From assembly GCA_905182585.1 (NCBI GenBank), contig CAJJCC010000040.1:1-40666 (forward strand): a DNA stretch of 40,666 nt. Direction: 5' to 3'. Source of the DNA: an uncultured Flavobacteriales bacterium. Lineage in GTDB: Bacteria; Bacteroidota; Bacteroidia; Flavobacteriales_C; GCA-002722245. A model generated the notes under the pieces. The model saw only the letters and a program-made list of their open reading frames with translations. It did not search any database and was not told the origin of the DNA. Numbering within the stretch: position 1 is the first letter of the stretch; each line of letters begins with the position of its first letter. Shown one piece after another: positions 24,776-33,166 of this stretch. Both the position numbers and the translations under genes were made by a program.

Positions 24776-26296
24776 TTAATGTTTAAAATGTCGAATTCCT
24801 GTCATCACCATCGCAACATCATTTGCGTTACAGTAATCTACAGAATCTTGATCCTTAATTGAACCACCAGGCTGAACAACAGCTGTTATCCCTGCATTCT
24901 TAGCCAATTCAACGCAATCAGGGAATGGGAAAAACGCATCAGATGCCATCACTGCTCCTTTTAAACTAAATTCAAAGGCGTCTGCTTTTTTTACGGCTTG
25001 TCTTAACGCGTCAACTCTTGAAGTTTGTCCAGTTCCACTTGAAATCAATGTATTGTCTTTTGCAAAAACAATCGTATTTGATTTCGTGTGTTTACAAATT
25101 TTTGCTGCAAAGATTAAATCTTTATTTTCAGCAGCAGTTGGTAATTTATTGGTTGCAGGTTTTAAGTCCGCTTCAGTTTCCATAACCGAATCTTTACCCT
25201 GAACTAATACTCCGTTTAACGCAGATCTTACTGTGGTTTGCGGTAAAACAACTTCTTTTTGAATTAAAATAATTCTATTTTTCTTTGTCGTTAATACTTC
25301 TAATGCATCAGCATCATATTCTGGAGCAATTAATACTTCGAAAAATAATTTTTGAATTTCTACAGCAGTTGCTCGATCAACTTTTACATTTGTGATTAAA
25401 ACACCACCAAATGCAGAAATAGGATCACCCCCTAAAGCTGCTTTCCATGCTTCTAAGACTGTTGGTCTTGTAGCAACACCACAGGCATTATTATGTTTTA
25501 ACACAGCGAAAGTAGTCTCTGAAAACTCAGACATTAAGTTAACTGCTGCATCAACATCTAATAAATTATTATAGGACAGTTCTTTTCCGTGTAACTTATC
25601 AAAAATTTGATTTAAGTCTCCAAAGAAAGCTCCTTTTTGATGAGGGTTCTCACCGTACCTTAAGGTTTGTGAAGTTGTTTCACTAACTTTTAAAGCAGTT
25701 TGGTCTTCTCCATCAAAATATTTGAAAATTTGAGAATCATAATGAGACGAAACATTAAACGCAGATAAGGCAAATTGCTTTCTATCTTCCGTTGAAGTAA
25801 CGCCTTCTTTAGATGAAATAATATCCAATAATGGTTGGTATTGATTTTTTGAAGGAACAATTACAACATCTTTATAATTCTTTGCTGCTGCTCTAATTAA
25901 AGAAATTCCTCCGATATCTATTTTCTCAATAATATCTGCATGATCTGCTCCTGAAGCTACAGTGTCTTCAAAGGGGTATAAATCAACAATAACTAAATCG
26001 ATTTCAGGAATTGAATACTGTGACATTTGGCTAACATCACTATCTAAGCCTCTTCTTCCTAAGATTCCACCAAAAATTTTGGGATGTAATGTTTTCACTC
26101 TTCCTCCTAAAATTGAAGGATAATCAGTTAGGTCTTCAACTCTTTCAACTGCAATACCAAGCCCCTCAATGAAGGATTGTGTTCCGCCTGTAGAATAAAT
26201 TGTAACACCTAAATCATTTAATTCCCTTACAACTGGCTCTAAATTTCCTTTATCAAATACAGAAATTAAAGCACTCTTAATTTTAACATCAGCCAT
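24776..26296 (-). CDS. purH: Bifunctional AICAR formyltransferase / IMP cyclohydrolase
   Basis: Catalyses the last two steps of de novo IMP synthesis in the cytoplasm. It is 506 aa, the normal length. The N-terminal cyclohydrolase (MGS-like) domain covers about residues 1-195, with YSTGGTQSF, GGRVKTLHPKI and DLYPFEDTV. The transformylase domain follows, with RYGENPHQKGAFF and the catalytic KHNNACG (K267, H268). The start is an ATG with a -7-like TAAACTTG (26323-26330) about 26 nt upstream. It precedes the mre cluster on the same strand, an arrangement common in Bacteroidota. Confidence 0.97.
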   Translation of the reverse strand: MADVKIKSALISVFDKGNLEPVVRELNDLGVTIYSTGGTQSFIEGLGIAVERVEDLTDYPSILGGRVKTLHPKIFGGILGRRGLDSDVSQMSQYSIPEIDLVIVDLYPFEDTVASGADHADIIEKIDIGGISLIRAAAKNYKDVVIVPSKNQYQPLLDIISSKEGVTSTEDRKQFALSAFNVSSHYDSQIFKYFDGEDQTALKVSETTSQTLRYGENPHQKGAFFGDLNQIFDKLHGKELSYNNLLDVDAAVNLMSEFSETTFAVLKHNNACGVATRPTVLEAWKAALGGDPISAFGGVLITNVKVDRATAVEIQKLFFEVLIAPEYDADALEVLTTKKNRIILIQKEVVLPQTTVRSALNGVLVQGKDSVMETEADLKPATNKLPTAAENKDLIFAAKICKHTKSNTIVFAKDNTLISSGTGQTSRVDALRQAVKKADAFEFSLKGAVMASDAFFPFPDCVELAKNAGITAVVQPGGSIKDQDSVDYCNANDVAMVMTGIRHFKH

Positions 26297-26322
26297 TATA
26301 GATAGATAAGTTGGATAAAGTG

Positions 26323-26330
26323 CAAGTTTA
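26323..26330 (-). promoter_or_regulatory. -7-like element of purH
   Basis: Minus-strand TAAACTTG, one mismatch to TAnnTTTG, 26 nt before the purH ATG. Confidence 0.4.
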
Positions 26331-26437
26331 AGCTTAATTCACAGGCTTCTCAATAATTAAAAGGGGTTTTTTATTTAATGTTGAAAAGTTGTTCAAATTG
26401 TTAACTGTCTCCTATTATTCGATATTGAATTGCATAA

Positions 26438-26467
26438 AAAAAGCGCATACTAAAGTATGCGCTTTTT
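26438..26467 (-). terminator. Intrinsic terminator after frr
   Basis: AAAAAGCGCATAC and GTATGCGCTTTTT form a perfect 13-bp stem around TAAA; the A/T arms make it usable in both directions. It ends the rplM-to-frr gene string and lies beyond the frr stop at 26489. Confidence 0.9.
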
Positions 26468-26488
26468 AAAAATTTTATTCAGTCCGGA

Positions 26489-27052
26489 TTATACCGTCAT
26501 AATATCTTTTTCTTTCTCTATTAAAATTGAATCAATTCGAGCGACATGAGAGTTAGTCAGATCTTGAATCTTAGTCTCTGCATCCTTCTGAGCATCCTCA
26601 GGAAGTCCTTCTTCCTTTAATCCTTTAATTGAATCATTAGCTATTTTCCTTGCGGATCTAACCCCAACTTTAGCATCTTCACCAACGGCTTTTGCTTGCT
26701 TACACAAATCTCTCCTTCTTTCCTCCGTTAGCATTGGAATAGAAATAATAATAACATCTCCGTTATTTTGAGGATTTAAGCCCAAATTGGAATCTATTAT
26801 TGCTTTAGAAATAGGATCAATCATTCCCTTTTCCCAAGGTTGAACGGTTAATGTTTTAGCATCAGGAGTACTCACGTTAGCAACCTGACTCAGGGGTGTA
26901 GTTGCGCCGTAGTAATCAACTTTAACACTTGATAACATACTTGGATTAGCTTTTCCTGCTCTAATTTTAGTTAGTTCGCTTTCTAGCCTTGTCAACGACT
27001 TCTGCATTGTTTCTTTTGCAGAGTCTAATTCAAATTCTACTTCTTCAGTCAT
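26489..27052 (-). CDS. frr: Ribosome recycling factor
   Basis: With EF-G it splits post-termination ribosomes. It has 187 aa, the usual size, with the typical opening TKIRAGKANPSML, the central VANVSTPDAKTLTVQPWEK and the EERRRDLCKQAKAVGEDAKVG hinge region. It starts at an ATG 10 bp after pyrH, the conserved pyrH-frr pair. Confidence 0.97.
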   Translation of the reverse strand: MTEEVEFELDSAKETMQKSLTRLESELTKIRAGKANPSMLSSVKVDYYGATTPLSQVANVSTPDAKTLTVQPWEKGMIDPISKAIIDSNLGLNPQNNGDVIIISIPMLTEERRRDLCKQAKAVGEDAKVGVRSARKIANDSIKGLKEEGLPEDAQKDAETKIQDLTNSHVARIDSILIEKEKDIMTV

Positions 27053-27062
27053 AATATCCTAA

Positions 27063-27773
27063 TTAAAACTCAACTAAGGTTCCTACTTCTTTTTCTCCAA
27101 AAATTACACTTCTTAAATTCCCTGGTTTATTCATATCGAAAACCACAATTGGAAGCTTGTTTTCATTACACAATGTAAAAGCAGTTAAGTCCATTACATT
27201 TAACCCTTTTTCATAAACTTCTGTGAATGAAATTGTATCATATTTTTTTGCATTTATATCCTTTTCAGGATCTGCAGTGTAAATACCATCAACCCTTGTT
27301 CCTTTTAAAATTGCATCTGCGCCAATTTCTATAGCCCTTAATGTTGCTGCTGTATCCGTAGTGAAATAAGGATTTCCTGTTCCTGCACCAAAAATAACAA
27401 CTCGTCCTTTTTCTAAATGTCTCGTTGCTCTTCTTTTGATATATGGTTCAGCAAATTGCTCCATTTTAATAGCAGTTTGTAAGCGAGTGTCAACTCCTTT
27501 AGCCTCCAAAGCTGACTGTAAAGCCATACCGTTTATAACAGTAGCCAACATTCCCATATAATCTCCTTGAACCCTATCGATCCCCATTTCTTCAGCGTTC
27601 ATACCTCTATAGATATTTCCTCCTCCGATAACAATTGCTACCTCAGCACCTTCATCAACTACAGCTTTAATTTCAGAAGCGTATTCGGACAACCTCTTAG
27701 GATCAATTCCGTAGCTATTATTACCCATTAAGGCTTCTCCACTTAACTTTAATAAAACGCGATTATATTTCAT
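27063..27773 (-). CDS. pyrH: UMP kinase
   Basis: Phosphorylates UMP to UDP in pyrimidine synthesis; amino-acid kinase fold, 236 aa. Motifs include [11 protein letters not shown] at the start, [11 protein letters not shown] for phosphate binding, [15 protein letters not shown] and the late DLTAFTLC. It starts at an ATG. It is separated from upstream tsf by a terminator hairpin and followed within 10 bp by frr. Confidence 0.97.
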   Translation of the reverse strand: MKYNRVLLKLSGEALMGNNSYGIDPKRLSEYASEIKAVVDEGAEVAIVIGGGNIYRGMNAEEMGIDRVQGDYMGMLATVINGMALQSALEAKGVDTRLQTAIKMEQFAEPYIKRRATRHLEKGRVVIFGAGTGNPYFTTDTAATLRAIEIGADAILKGTRVDGIYTADPEKDINAKKYDTISFTEVYEKGLNVMDLTAFTLCNENKLPIVVFDMNKPGNLRSVIFGEKEVGTLVEF

Positions 27774-27850
27774 CTGAACTTTTTGGAATGTTAATTTACA
27801 AAGTTTATTTAATTTTCACCTTATCTCCTAAAAAAAATTATAAAGCAAAA

Positions 27851-27877
27851 AAAAAGCTACCATTAAGGTAGCTTTTT
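27851..27877 (-). terminator. Intrinsic terminator after tsf
   Basis: AAAAAGCTACC/GGTAGCTTTTT, a perfect 11-bp stem with an ATTAA loop, 16 nt beyond the tsf stop. Confidence 0.88.
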
Positions 27878-27892
27878 AAATGTTTCGTATAA

Positions 27893-28717
27893 TTACGATA
27901 ACGAGTATCTTTTAAAGTCAACAATAGTCAAATCTGCGGAACCTTCACTAAGATATTGCTTAATTGATTTTTTATTGTCTTTAATAAACGCTTGATTCAA
28001 TAACGTACTTTCCTTAAAGAATTTCTGCAATTTACCTTGAGCGATTTTTTCAACCATATTTTCAGGCTTACCTTCTTGGATTAATAACTCCTTAGCGATT
28101 TCAATTTCTTTATTGATTACGTCTTGAGGAACATCTTTTGAATCCAATGCGATTGGGTTCATAGCTGCAGCTTGCATTGCGCAATCCTTAGCATAAACTT
28201 CATCAACTTTTTGGTTTAAGGCTACAATTGTTGCTATTTGATTCCCTGGATGGTTATAACCGTAAACAGTTTCACCTTCTACTACTGCAAAATAAGATAT
28301 CTCTAATTTCTCACCAATAACTCCGGTTTGCTCTATAACTTTTTCAGCAATAGTCATACTATCAACAGAAGCAGATAACAACTCTTCTAAAGTAGTAAGG
28401 TTGTTTGCAATAGCTACATCAGCAAAAGACTCAACTAACTTACCAAAATCTTGATTTTTTGCAACAAAATCAGTTTCACAATTTAAAACTGTTAAATATG
28501 CCTTATTACCAGAAACCTTTGCTAATGCAAATCCTTCAGCAGCATCTCTATCAGCTCTTTTGTTTGCTAATTTTTGACCTTTTTTTCTTAAAAAATCGAT
28601 AGCTGAATCAAAATCTCCATTAGATTCGATTAAAGCTTTCTTACAGTCCATCATTCCTGCACCAGTTTGTTTTCTTAATTTGAAAACCTCTTTAGCACTA
28701 ATTTCTGCAGTTGCCAT
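27893..28717 (-). CDS. tsf: Translation elongation factor Ts
   Basis: Exchanges GDP for GTP on EF-Tu. It has 274 aa. The N-terminal UBA-like segment (VFKLRKQTGAGMMDCKKALIESNGD) and the TDFVAKNQDF loop that contacts EF-Tu are both present. It follows rpsB by 32 bp, the usual rpsB-tsf pair, and ends at a terminator. Confidence 0.97.
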   Translation of the reverse strand: MATAEISAKEVFKLRKQTGAGMMDCKKALIESNGDFDSAIDFLRKKGQKLANKRADRDAAEGFALAKVSGNKAYLTVLNCETDFVAKNQDFGKLVESFADVAIANNLTTLEELLSASVDSMTIAEKVIEQTGVIGEKLEISYFAVVEGETVYGYNHPGNQIATIVALNQKVDEVYAKDCAMQAAAMNPIALDSKDVPQDVINKEIEIAKELLIQEGKPENMVEKIAQGKLQKFFKESTLLNQAFIKDNKKSIKQYLSEGSADLTIVDFKRYSLS

Positions 28718-28749
28718 TCTATAATCTTTTTAGTTACTTGTAAAATTTA

Positions 28750-29502
28750 TTAAGCTTCTGTTGCTTCTTCTTCAGCTGCTGGCTTTTCAGTCTTCTTAGC
28801 AGCTTCTTTAGTCGCTTTTCTTTCCTCTAAACCTTCGCTTACAGATCCACAAATAACATCTAATATTTTAGCAAGAGATGCTGAACTGTCATCGTTAGCA
28901 GGGATTGCAAAATCAACTAGGTTTGGATTTGAATTCGTATCAACGATAGCAAAAGTAGGGATACCTAACTTTGCAGCTTCAGAAACAGCGATATGCTCTT
29001 TATGAATATCAACGATAAACAAAGCAGCAGGTAATCTATTTAAATCTGAAATAGAACCAATTGTTTTGTTTAATTTATCTCTTTGACGAGACTTATGTAA
29101 ACGCTCTCTTTTAGAAATCTTGTCGAAAGTACCATCTTTCTCCATTTTCTCTAAAGAGTTTAATTTTCTAACCGCTTTTCTAATAGTAGCAAAGTTAGTT
29201 AACATTCCTCCTGACCATCTTTCAGTAACATAAGGCATGTTAATTTCAGCAACTCTCTGAGAAGTTAATTCTTTCGCTTGTTTCTTTGTAGCAACAAAAA
29301 GAATCTTCTTACCCGACTTTGCAATCTGTTTTAAAGCTTGAGATGCTTCATCCAATTTAGCAACGGTTTTATTCAAATCGATGATATGAATTCCGTTCTT
29401 TTCCATGAAAATGTACGGAGCCATGTTAGGATTCCACTTTCTTGTTAAGTGTCCAAAGTGACACCCAGCTTCTAGTAACTCTTTATAATTTGCAGTAGCC
29501 AT
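28750..29502 (-). CDS. rpsB: 30S ribosomal protein S2
   Basis: A small-subunit surface protein, 250 aa. Family motifs are LLEAGCHFGHLTRKWNP near the start, RWSGGMLTNF in the middle and IPTFAIVDTNSNPNLVDFAIPANDD near residue 200. The C-terminal tail is rich in Glu, Ala and Lys. It belongs to the rplM-rpsI-rpsB-tsf operon. Confidence 0.98.
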   Translation of the reverse strand: MATANYKELLEAGCHFGHLTRKWNPNMAPYIFMEKNGIHIIDLNKTVAKLDEASQALKQIAKSGKKILFVATKKQAKELTSQRVAEINMPYVTERWSGGMLTNFATIRKAVRKLNSLEKMEKDGTFDKISKRERLHKSRQRDKLNKTIGSISDLNRLPAALFIVDIHKEHIAVSEAAKLGIPTFAIVDTNSNPNLVDFAIPANDDSSASLAKILDVICGSVSEGLEERKATKEAAKKTEKPAAEEEATEA

Positions 29503-29538
29503 ATTCTTGATATATAATCTTTAATTCGTAGTGTAATA

Positions 29539-29925
29539 TTAACGTTTCGAGAACTGGAATTTCTTACGAGCTTTCTTCTGACCTGGTTTCTTACGTTCAA
29601 CCATTCTTGGATCTCTTGTCATTAAACCTTCTTTTTTCAAAGCAGGCTTAGCTTCTTCATCTAATTGTACTAATGCTCTTGAGATACCTAAACGAATAGC
29701 TTCTACTTGACCAGTAAATCCACCACCTGAAACATTTACAGTAACATCAAATTTACCTTCTTGATCAGTTAAAGCGAAAGGTTGGTTCAATTTGAACAAC
29801 CACTGCTCTAATGGGAAATAAACTTTAGAGTCTTTTCCATTTATAGTAATCTGTCCTGTTCCTTCTTTAAGATAAACTCTTGCGACAGCAGACTTTCTTC
29901 TTCCTAATGTATTAACTACTTCCAT
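29539..29925 (-). CDS. rpsI: 30S ribosomal protein S9
   Basis: 128 aa with the expected [17 protein letters not shown] opening, [21 protein letters not shown] core and basic C-terminus ending FQFSKR, which reaches the P-site tRNA. It starts 5 bp after rplM. Confidence 0.98.
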   Translation of the reverse strand: MEVVNTLGRRKSAVARVYLKEGTGQITINGKDSKVYFPLEQWLFKLNQPFALTDQEGKFDVTVNVSGGGFTGQVEAIRLGISRALVQLDEEAKPALKKEGLMTRDPRMVERKKPGQKKARKKFQFSKR

Positions 29926-29930
29926 TCTTC

Positions 29931-30386
29931 TTATTTAATTTCGTTAATGTTAATTGCTTTAGGCTTCTGAGCTTCTTGATTGTGCTCTGTTCCTGCATAA
30001 ACATATAAGTTTTTAAAAATAGCGTTCCCTAATTTATTTTTAGGAAGCATTCCTTTAACCGCTTTTTCTACTAAAGCAGTTGGGTGCTTAGCTAATAACT
30101 GATCTGCAGATAAAATTCTTTGTCCACCTGGGTAACCAGTATATCTAATATATCTTTTTTCTGTACTCTTGTTTCCTGTTAAAGTAACTTTCTCCGCATT
30201 GATAACAACAACGTTATCACCACAGTCAACATGAGGAGTAAATCCTGTTTTGTGTTTACCTCTAACTAATCTAGCAATTGTTGAAGCTAAACGCCCTAAA
30301 GTTTGCCCTTCTGCATCAACAAGTAACCACTCTTTGTTTACTGTTGCAGCGTTCTCCGAAATTGTTTTGTAACTTAATGTATCCAC
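29931..30386 (-). CDS. rplM: 50S ribosomal protein L13
   Basis: An early-assembly large-subunit protein, 151 aa. Visible motifs are [34 protein letters not shown] and [15 protein letters not shown]. The start codon is GTG at 30386, giving the typical Bacteroidota opening DTLSYKT. It is the first gene of the ribosomal operon, with a well-formed promoter 47 nt upstream. Confidence 0.98.
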   Translation of the reverse strand: MDTLSYKTISENAATVNKEWLLVDAEGQTLGRLASTIARLVRGKHKTGFTPHVDCGDNVVVINAEKVTLTGNKSTEKRYIRYTGYPGGQRILSADQLLAKHPTALVEKAVKGMLPKNKLGNAIFKNLYVYAGTEHNQEAQKPKAININEIK

Positions 30387-30432
30387 TATAATACCGTTTT
30401 AATATTCCTGCTCTTCGCAGAAAAATGGGCGA

Positions 30433-30464
30433 CAAAAGTACGACTTTAATTTTAACGGAACAAA
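30433..30464 (-). promoter_or_regulatory. Promoter of the rplM operon
   Basis: Minus-strand TTTG (30461-30464), 20 nt spacing, then TACTTTTG (30433-30440): a complete Bacteroidota -33/-7 promoter. The implied leader before rplM is about 40 nt. Confidence 0.8.
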
Positions 30465-30640
30465 TTATCAACACTTTATTTGTTGAAATAATTCAATTTA
30501 CTTGAAATCAAGAACTTAAAGAGAATTTCAACATTGATTAGCTTGAAAATAAAAGCGCTCTTTCATTCAAAAAGCTACGAAAACCACACAAAATATTGGT
30601 GGATATCGAGCCGACTTTAGCTCCGTATTTTATTTATTCA

Positions 30641-30648
30641 TAAATTTG
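30641..30648 (+). promoter_or_regulatory. -7 promoter element of purD
   Basis: TAAATTTG, exact match to TAnnTTTG, 38 nt before the purD ATG. The upstream box is weak (TTTA at 30616). The rest of the 300-bp rplM/purD spacer holds only a small hairpin (CAACA/TGTTG near 30469-30485) and no gene. Confidence 0.55.
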
Positions 30649-30686
30649 CTCCTTTAATCAACGGTTAGTCAGAAACACTTATATAT

Positions 30687-31970
30687 ATGAACGTTTTAGT
30701 TTTAGGATCAGGAGGAAGAGAGCATGCAATAAGCTGGAAATTAACACAAAGCCCCAACTTAAACAAGCTATTCGTAGCTCCAGGGAACGCAGGAACCTCA
30801 GAAGTTGCTCAAAACTTGAATATCGGAGTTAACGATTTTGAAGCAATTAAAAGCGCAGTTATTAAGCACGATATTAATCTTGTTATAGTAGGTCCTGAAG
30901 ATCCGTTAGTTAATGGAATTGTAGATTTCTTTTTAGCAGACGAAACAGTTAAGCACATTCCTGTAATTGGACCGCAAGCTGAAGCGGCTCAATTAGAAGG
31001 AAGTAAAGAATATTCAAAAAGGTTTATGCAAAGGAATAATGTTCCAACTGCAGCCTATGAATCTTTTACTAAAGATACTTTAGAAGACGGATATAAATAC
31101 CTTGAGACTCAAAAACCACCATATGTATTAAAAGCAGATGGATTAGCGGCAGGTAAAGGTGTTGTGATTCTAGATGATTTAAATGCTGCAAAAGAAGAAC
31201 TTAGAGCGATGCTTGCTGATGCAAAATTTGGAGACGCTTCAAGTAAGGTGGTTATTGAAGAATTCATGAGCGGAATTGAATTATCTGTTTTTGTAATAAC
31301 TGATGGTAAAGATTATGTTATTCTTCCTGAAGCTAAAGATTACAAACAAATTGGCGAAGGCGACACCGGATTAAATACAGGAGGTATGGGTGCTATTTCA
31401 CCTGTTCCATTTGCTGACAAAGCATTTATGGATAGAGTAGAAAAAGAGGTTGTCATTCCTACAATTGATGGTTTTAAAAAGGAAAACCTTCCCTATAAAG
31501 GATTTGTATTTATCGGTTTAATGAATGAAAACGGAGTCCCAAGAGTTGTTGAATATAACGTCAGAATGGGGGACCCTGAAACTGAAGTTGTCTTACCCAG
31601 ACTTAAGTCTGATCTATTAGAAATTATGCAAGCGGTTGGAGAAAACAGACTGGGAGAAATCACTGTGGAATTTGAAGATGAAACGGCTGCTACTGTTATT
31701 ATGGTTTCTGGAGGATATCCAGAAGCTTATGAAAAAGGAAAAGAAATTTTCGGCTTAGATAAAACAGAGGGTTCTCTTATTTTTCATGCGGGGACCAAAG
31801 AACAAAACGGCAAAGTTCTTTCTAATGGAGGAAGAGTTATAGCGGTTACTTCTCGAGGTAAAGATTTAAACGATGCTTTAAAGCAGTGTTATAAGAACAC
31901 AGCTATTATTGATTGGCAAGACAAATATTTTAGATCAGATTTAGGTTTCGACCTTCAAGAATATCTTTAA
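30687..31970 (+). CDS. purD: Phosphoribosylamine-glycine ligase (GAR synthetase)
   Basis: The second step of purine synthesis, an ATP-grasp enzyme of 427 aa. Motifs are LGSGGREHAISWKL at the N-terminus, VVIGPEDPLVNGI-type strand (here LVIVGPEDPLVNG), PYVLKADGLAAGKGV for nucleotide binding, GGMGAISPVP and the metal/ATP segment NVRMGDPETEVVLPRL. It starts at an ATG. It is monocistronic, ending at a strong palindromic terminator shared with the convergent kinase gene. Confidence 0.97.
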   Translation: MNVLVLGSGGREHAISWKLTQSPNLNKLFVAPGNAGTSEVAQNLNIGVNDFEAIKSAVIKHDINLVIVGPEDPLVNGIVDFFLADETVKHIPVIGPQAEAAQLEGSKEYSKRFMQRNNVPTAAYESFTKDTLEDGYKYLETQKPPYVLKADGLAAGKGVVILDDLNAAKEELRAMLADAKFGDASSKVVIEEFMSGIELSVFVITDGKDYVILPEAKDYKQIGEGDTGLNTGGMGAISPVPFADKAFMDRVEKEVVIPTIDGFKKENLPYKGFVFIGLMNENGVPRVVEYNVRMGDPETEVVLPRLKSDLLEIMQAVGENRLGEITVEFEDETAATVIMVSGGYPEAYEKGKEIFGLDKTEGSLIFHAGTKEQNGKVLSNGGRVIAVTSRGKDLNDALKQCYKNTAIIDWQDKYFRSDLGFDLQEYL

Positions 31971-31988
31971 AATAAAACCACAGTCACT

Positions 31989-32028
31989 AAGGAGGCTTCC
32001 GTTTAAACGGAAGCCTCCTTTTTTTTTA
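31989..32028 (+). terminator. Palindromic terminator after purD
   Basis: A 32-bp perfect palindrome (arms AAGGAGGCTTCCGTTT and its complement, centre TTTAAA) followed by T9 on the plus strand. It separates purD from the convergent kinase gene. Confidence 0.9.
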
Positions 32029-33165
32029 TAGCTCAATTCTAAAAATTGTCCCTTTGTTTAATTCTGAATTCTTAACAAAAACCCGACCTTCATGGTGGTC
32101 TTCAATAATCCGTTTCACTAGCGACAAGCCTAAGCCCCAGCCTCTTTTCTTTGAGGTGAAACCTGGTTTAAATATTTTTTTAAATTCTTGTTTAGGAATT
32201 CCTTTTCCGGTGTCTGAAATATCTAAGATTATTTGATTGTTTACTCTAAACAAAGTCATTTCAATTTTCCCTTCTCCGTTCATAGCATCAACGGCATTTT
32301 TGGTTATATTTTCAATAACCCATTCAAACAACGGGATGCAAACCTTTGAATTAATGGTTTGATCTCCCTTTATAATTATTTCAACTTTAGAAGACAATCT
32401 TGTTCTTAAATAAGAAACTACGTGATTTATTGTATCCAATAAATTCACCTCATCATAAGAAGGATCTGAACCGATTTTACTAAACCTATCCGTAATCGTC
32501 TCTAACCTTGTTACATCCTTTCGGATTTCCTCAACGATTGAATCGTCAACATCTATACTTTTTAAGTATTCAATCCACCCCATCAAAGAAGACAGCGGTG
32601 TACCTAATTGATGAGCAGTTTCTTTTGACATACCAACCCAGACTTGATTCTGTTCTGCATTTCGAGATGATGAAAAAGCGAAATAACTAATTATAACAAA
32701 CAAGCCTATAATGGATAGTTGCATATAAGGGTAGTAGGCAAGTAAACTTATCAAAACCGAGTTTTCAAAATAAATATATTGCTTACTTCCTAAACCAATA
32801 GGTATCTCAACAGGCTGATTTTCAGCCTTCATATCTATTAGTTTAGACTCTAGATAGCCTGGCTCATCAGCTATCTTTATTGAATCCAAATTTCTAGAAT
32901 TAAGTATTGAGCCATGCTCATCTACCCAAATAACCGGTACTGTATTGTTGTCTTTTATAATTTTGAAATAGAAGGTTAGATCTCCTGTCCCATCATCTTC
33001 TACAGATCTTTTTGTAGCCTCCGCAACTAGTTTAACTTTTTTATTTTCTTCTTCAGCTAACTTATCTACAATACTATTGGTGTAAAAAAGAGACGATAAA
33101 GCAATTCCCAAAGCTCCAAGCAATAACGATACTTTCCAAAGTTGTTTTTTAACGTATATATTCAC
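32026..33165 (-). CDS. Sensor histidine kinase without adjacent regulator
   Basis: A membrane histidine kinase of 379 aa. A first membrane span (about residues 10-28) and a second (about 148-165) enclose a 110-residue extracytoplasmic region of unknown fold. The phospho-acceptor His185 is in KETAHQLGTPLSSLMGW, a variant H box with TAHQLGTP in place of the more common HELRTP. The ATPase domain has the N box ENITKNAVDAM, G1 DTGKGIP and G2 KRGWGLGLSLVKRI. It starts with GTG, 1 nt after the AsmA-like gene, so the two are co-transcribed. No response regulator is next to it and the signal is unknown. Confidence 0.9.
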   Translation of the reverse strand: MNIYVKKQLWKVSLLLGALGIALSSLFYTNSIVDKLAEEENKKVKLVAEATKRSVEDDGTGDLTFYFKIIKDNNTVPVIWVDEHGSILNSRNLDSIKIADEPGYLESKLIDMKAENQPVEIPIGLGSKQYIYFENSVLISLLAYYPYMQLSIIGLFVIISYFAFSSSRNAEQNQVWVGMSKETAHQLGTPLSSLMGWIEYLKSIDVDDSIVEEIRKDVTRLETITDRFSKIGSDPSYDEVNLLDTINHVVSYLRTRLSSKVEIIIKGDQTINSKVCIPLFEWVIENITKNAVDAMNGEGKIEMTLFRVNNQIILDISDTGKGIPKQEFKKIFKPGFTSKKRGWGLGLSLVKRIIEDHHEGRVFVKNSELNKGTIFRIEL

Positions 33166-33166
33166 C

